NCBI GenBank assembly: GCA_002372015.1
Contig: DFIA01000044.1
Location: 1-8,934, forward strand
Direction: 5' to 3'
Origin: Bacteroidales bacterium UBA3709
GTDB lineage: Bacteria; Bacteroidota; Bacteroidia; Bacteroidales; UBA932
Length of the DNA: 8,934 nt
Within the stretch, counting starts at the first letter, position 1; every line of letters starts with the position of its first letter. Made by a program: the position numbers and the translations under genes. This document shows, piece by piece, positions 6,911-8,934 of this stretch. The notes under the pieces were generated by a model. The model saw only the letters and a program-made list of their open reading frames with translations, did not search any database and was not told the DNA's origin.

Positions 6911-7027
6911 TACTAATACAGGAGAGATATTGCAAGGATTAGTGAAAGTGAACAGTGCCGGATGTTTGGATAGAAAGCACTTGAAGTAGAGGATTATACG
7001 GAAAGATAGAATAAACAATTATAAAAC

Positions 7028-7033
7028 AAGGAA
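7028..7033 (+). promoter_or_regulatory. Shine-Dalgarno-like site of the second ompH
   Basis: AAGGAA lies 8 bases before the ATG at 7042. It is a moderate match, weaker than the AGGAGG of the first ompH gene, and supports this start. Confidence 0.5.
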
Positions 7034-7041
7034 TTGAAATT

Positions 7042-7593
7042 ATGAAGAAGACATTTATGTTGATGGTTGTATCTGTGTTAGCAGCTGCAGCCATGATGCC
7101 TACCAAAGCTTCTGCTCAGAAGTTAGGACATATCAACTCTCAGGAGATTGTGGCACTTATGCCTGAAAGAGATGCGGCTTTAAAAGAGCTTCAGGCTTTT
7201 GGCAAGGAGTTGAGTGAAACTATTTCTTCAATGCAGACAGACTTTAATACAAAACTTCAAGAGTATAACGACAAGAAGGCTACTTGGAATGAGTCTATAA
7301 TCAAAACAAAAGAAGACGAACTTAATAGTCTTGGGCAGCGTATTCAGCAATTTCAGCAGACAGCAGAGCAGGACTTTTCTACACGTCAGGAGTCGCTTCT
7401 GTCGCCTGTGATGAAAAAAGCCCAGGAAGCTATAGATAAAGTTGCCAAAGCTCAAGGGATTGCCTATGTAATAGATTTGTCTTCTGGTGCTGTTATCTAT
7501 ATAGATGAGGCAAATACTGTAAATCTGCTTCCTCTTGTAAAGGCAGAGCTTGGAATACCTGCCAGCAAGACACAACCTACCCAGATACAGTAA
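7042..7593 (+). CDS. ompH: OmpH/Skp-family periplasmic chaperone, second copy
   Basis: Seen: 183 residues. The signal peptide (1-25) has an Ala-rich core and ends ASA before Gln26. KLGHINSQEIVALMPERD (27-44) is the family opening. A Gln/Glu/Lys-rich helical region (about 44-135) follows, with SLLSPVMKKAQEAIDKVA (118-135) as the returning helix. The closing strands are GIAYVIDLSSGAVIYID (139-155), and the tail is Pro/Thr/Gln-rich. Known: same family as the preceding gene. Inferred: a diverged tandem duplicate. The two share layout and motif order, but the second lacks the FGPDG segment and has no Cys in the mature part, so they may form separate homotrimers or mix. It is predicted to be soluble in the periplasm. 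It is the last gene of the bamA cluster: a terminator begins 53 bases after its stop. Confidence 0.92.
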   Translation: MKKTFMLMVVSVLAAAAMMPTKASAQKLGHINSQEIVALMPERDAALKELQAFGKELSETISSMQTDFNTKLQEYNDKKATWNESIIKTKEDELNSLGQRIQQFQQTAEQDFSTRQESLLSPVMKKAQEAIDKVAKAQGIAYVIDLSSGAVIYIDEANTVNLLPLVKAELGIPASKTQPTQIQ

Positions 7594-7646
7594 TTTACAC
7601 TAAAATAGTTATTATTAAATAGTTATTAGATATAGCGATTGTTTTT

Positions 7647-7692
7647 AGGGTGGCTAAAAAGTCTGGAGACTGAAAGTCGCCCTTTCTTTTTT
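7647..7692 (+). terminator. Rho-independent terminator of the nadK-uppS-bamA-ompH cluster
   Basis: AGGGTGGCT (7647-7655) pairs with AGTCGCCCT (7675-7683) in a 9-base stem with two G-U pairs. Inside it AGTC (7660-7663) pairs with GACT (7668-7671) around TGGA. The stem runs into TTTCTTTTTT (7683-7692). The reverse strand lacks a T tract after the stem, so it works in the plus direction only. Confidence 0.85.
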
Positions 7693-7734
7693 AGCGAATA
7701 AGCGCTCTGTTAGTTGAAAATTATAGTATTTTTG

Positions 7735-7765
7735 TTGGCCGGTCTTGAAAAATTATCTATATTTG
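7735..7765 (+). promoter_or_regulatory. Predicted promoter of korA
   Basis: TTG (7735-7737, within TTTGTTGG) is followed after exactly 20 bases by TATATTTG (7758-7765), matching both halves of the Bacteroidota sigma-factor consensus at the normal spacing. The predicted leader before the ATG at 7816 is about 45 bases. A second TAnnTTTG match, TATTTTTG at 7727-7734, overlaps the -33 region but has no -33 partner of its own. Confidence 0.7.
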
Positions 7766-7815
7766 ACAATATTTTAATAATTAATTGAAAGTATTTCTAC
7801 ACGCGTATCTTTATT

Positions 7816-8934
7816 ATGGAACGTAAAGTGGTTGATGTAAAAGACGTGGTAATCCGTTTTACCGGAGATTCCGGTGATGGAATGCAACTCACAGGTACTT
7901 TGTTTGCAGATGCTTCTGCATTGTACGGTAATGAGATTTCTACATTCCCGGATTATCCTGCTGAAATCAGGGCTCCTCAGGGCACCGTTTCCGGTGTGTC
8001 TGGTTTTCAAGTGCATATTGGTCAGAGCAATGTAAAGACTCCCGGAGACCTTGCAGATGTTCTTGTATCAATGAACCCTGCTGCACTTATGGCTAATGCC
8101 AAGTTTGCAAAACCTGGCGGAAGTATCATTCTCGATCAAGATTCATTTGATGAGCAAGGCTTGGAAAAGGCTGGTTTTAAAACGCTTGATCCTGTTCAGG
8201 AACTTAACCTTCAGGATTACAATGTTATTTGGGCTCCTATTACCTCTATGACAAAAGAGAGCCTGAAAGACAGCGGAATGGATCAGAAATCTATTGTAAG
8301 ATGTAAGAACATCTTTACCTTGGGAATGTGCTACTTTATGTTTAGCCGCCCTCTCCATTTTACAGAAGATTATCTAAGGAAAAAATTTGCAAAGAAGCCA
8401 GAGTTGATAGAGCCTAATATTAAGGTTCTGAACGATGGCTACAATTATGCTCACAATACACATGCTATTGGTAATACCTATACCATAGCACCGGCAAAAC
8501 AAGAAAAGGGTGTTTACAGAAGCGTTAACGGAAATCAGGCTACGGCGTGGGGGCTTATTGCTGCTGCGCAAAAGAGCGGCAGACCTATGTTCGTTGGCTC
8601 ATACCCTATAACTCCGGCAACAGCCATCTTGGAAGAGCTTGCAATACATAAGAATTTGGGTGTTAAGACAATGCAGTGCGAAGATGAGATTTCTGGAATC
8701 TGTACATCTATAGGTGCTGCGTATGCCGGCAACATGGCAGTTACTACAACCTCAGGCCCTGGTCTTTCTCTTAAAAGCGAGGCTATGGGTTTAGCCTGCA
8801 TAGCAGAATTGCCTTTGGTTATAGTAGATGTTCAGAGAAGCGGTCCTTCTACTGGTATTCCTACCAAAACGGAGCAGACAGATCTTGCACAGGCTCTCTA
8901 CGGGAGAAACGGAGAGTGCCCTATTATGGTTATG
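7816..8934 (+). CDS. korA: 2-oxoacid:ferredoxin oxidoreductase, fused gamma-alpha subunit (KorA type), cut by right edge
   Basis: Seen: 373 codons from ATG 7816 with no stop before the window end; related proteins are about 610-620 residues. The N-terminal gamma domain (about 10-190) shows FTGDSGDGMQLTG (15-27) and FPDYPAEIRAPQGT. The alpha domain begins around 230 and carries SYPITPAT (262-269), CEDEISG (288-294), SGPGLSLKSEA (313-323), QRSGPSTGIPTKTEQTDLAQ (340-359) and ALYGRNGE. Known: this enzyme class oxidatively decarboxylates a 2-oxoacid with CoA, usually 2-oxoglutarate to succinyl-CoA, reducing ferredoxin, or runs reductively; it uses thiamine diphosphate, with the KorB beta subunit holding the cofactor and FeS cluster. 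Inferred: 2-oxoglutarate is the likeliest substrate, by similarity to Bacteroidota KorA, but branched-chain or other oxoacids are not excluded. The start is fixed by the family N-terminus; no Shine-Dalgarno site is present. It has its own promoter after the terminator, so it is a separate unit from the bamA cluster. Confidence 0.93.
   Translation, partial: MERKVVDVKDVVIRFTGDSGDGMQLTGTLFADASALYGNEISTFPDYPAEIRAPQGTVSGVSGFQVHIGQSNVKTPGDLADVLVSMNPAALMANAKFAKPGGSIILDQDSFDEQGLEKAGFKTLDPVQELNLQDYNVIWAPITSMTKESLKDSGMDQKSIVRCKNIFTLGMCYFMFSRPLHFTEDYLRKKFAKKPELIEPNIKVLNDGYNYAHNTHAIGNTYTIAPAKQEKGVYRSVNGNQATAWGLIAAAQKSGRPMFVGSYPITPATAILEELAIHKNLGVKTMQCEDEISGICTSIGAAYAGNMAVTTTSGPGLSLKSEAMGLACIAELPLVIVDVQRSGPSTGIPTKTEQTDLAQALYGRNGECPIMVM

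Noticed and set aside
6437..7018. Minus-strand open frame of 193 codons rich in Phe, Leu and Cys, membrane-like in composition
   Set aside because: It is the complement of the Lys/Glu/Gln-rich ompH coiled coil, which naturally yields Phe/Leu-rich antisense frames; it is not a credible membrane protein.
1..8934. Search for a novel defence, mobile or RNA-based system
   Set aside because: Nearly all of the window is explained by recognisable housekeeping and envelope genes; there are no direct-repeat arrays, transposase genes, integrase sites or unexplained large gaps.

Overview
The window looks like chromosome of a Bacteroidota bacterium, most likely order Bacteroidales; I cannot place the family. 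The pointers are the gene order nadK-uppS-bamA-ompH-ompH with pdxJ divergent, signal peptides that end in Ala before a Gln, promoter boxes of the TAnnTTTG type, mostly absent Shine-Dalgarno sites, and a fused gamma-alpha 2-oxoacid:ferredoxin oxidoreductase subunit. The DNA is moderately AT-rich and densely coding, with no mobile element, CRISPR array, tRNA or rRNA that I can see.

Left part (1-2075), minus strand, transcribed right to left: pdxJ (vitamin B6 synthesis), then a predicted OmpH/Skp-like lipoprotein, then a glycosyltransferase of the GT4 type that starts 7 bases after the lipoprotein stop and runs off the left edge. A TAnnTTTG box and a near-palindrome lie in the 56-base gap before the lipoprotein.

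Central part (2124-7593), plus strand: nadK, uppS, bamA and two tandem ompH/skp-like genes. This is a cell-envelope cluster. UppS makes the undecaprenyl lipid carrier, BamA inserts outer-membrane proteins, and the two OmpH proteins are predicted periplasmic chaperones of the Skp type. NadK supplies NADP and probably sits here as a conserved neighbour rather than as part of the envelope pathway. The cluster ends in a clear stem-loop plus T-tract terminator at about 7647-7692.

Right part (7693-8934), plus strand: a well-formed Bacteroidota promoter (TTG, 20 bases, TATATTTG) and the first 373 codons of a korA-type gene, cut by the window edge. A korB partner would be expected just beyond it.

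I found no undescribed system here. The region is mostly conserved housekeeping. The points most worth a second look are the third, lipidated OmpH paralogue paired with a glycosyltransferase, the restriction of Shine-Dalgarno-like sites to bamA and the two ompH genes, and the possible leaderless pdxJ transcript.
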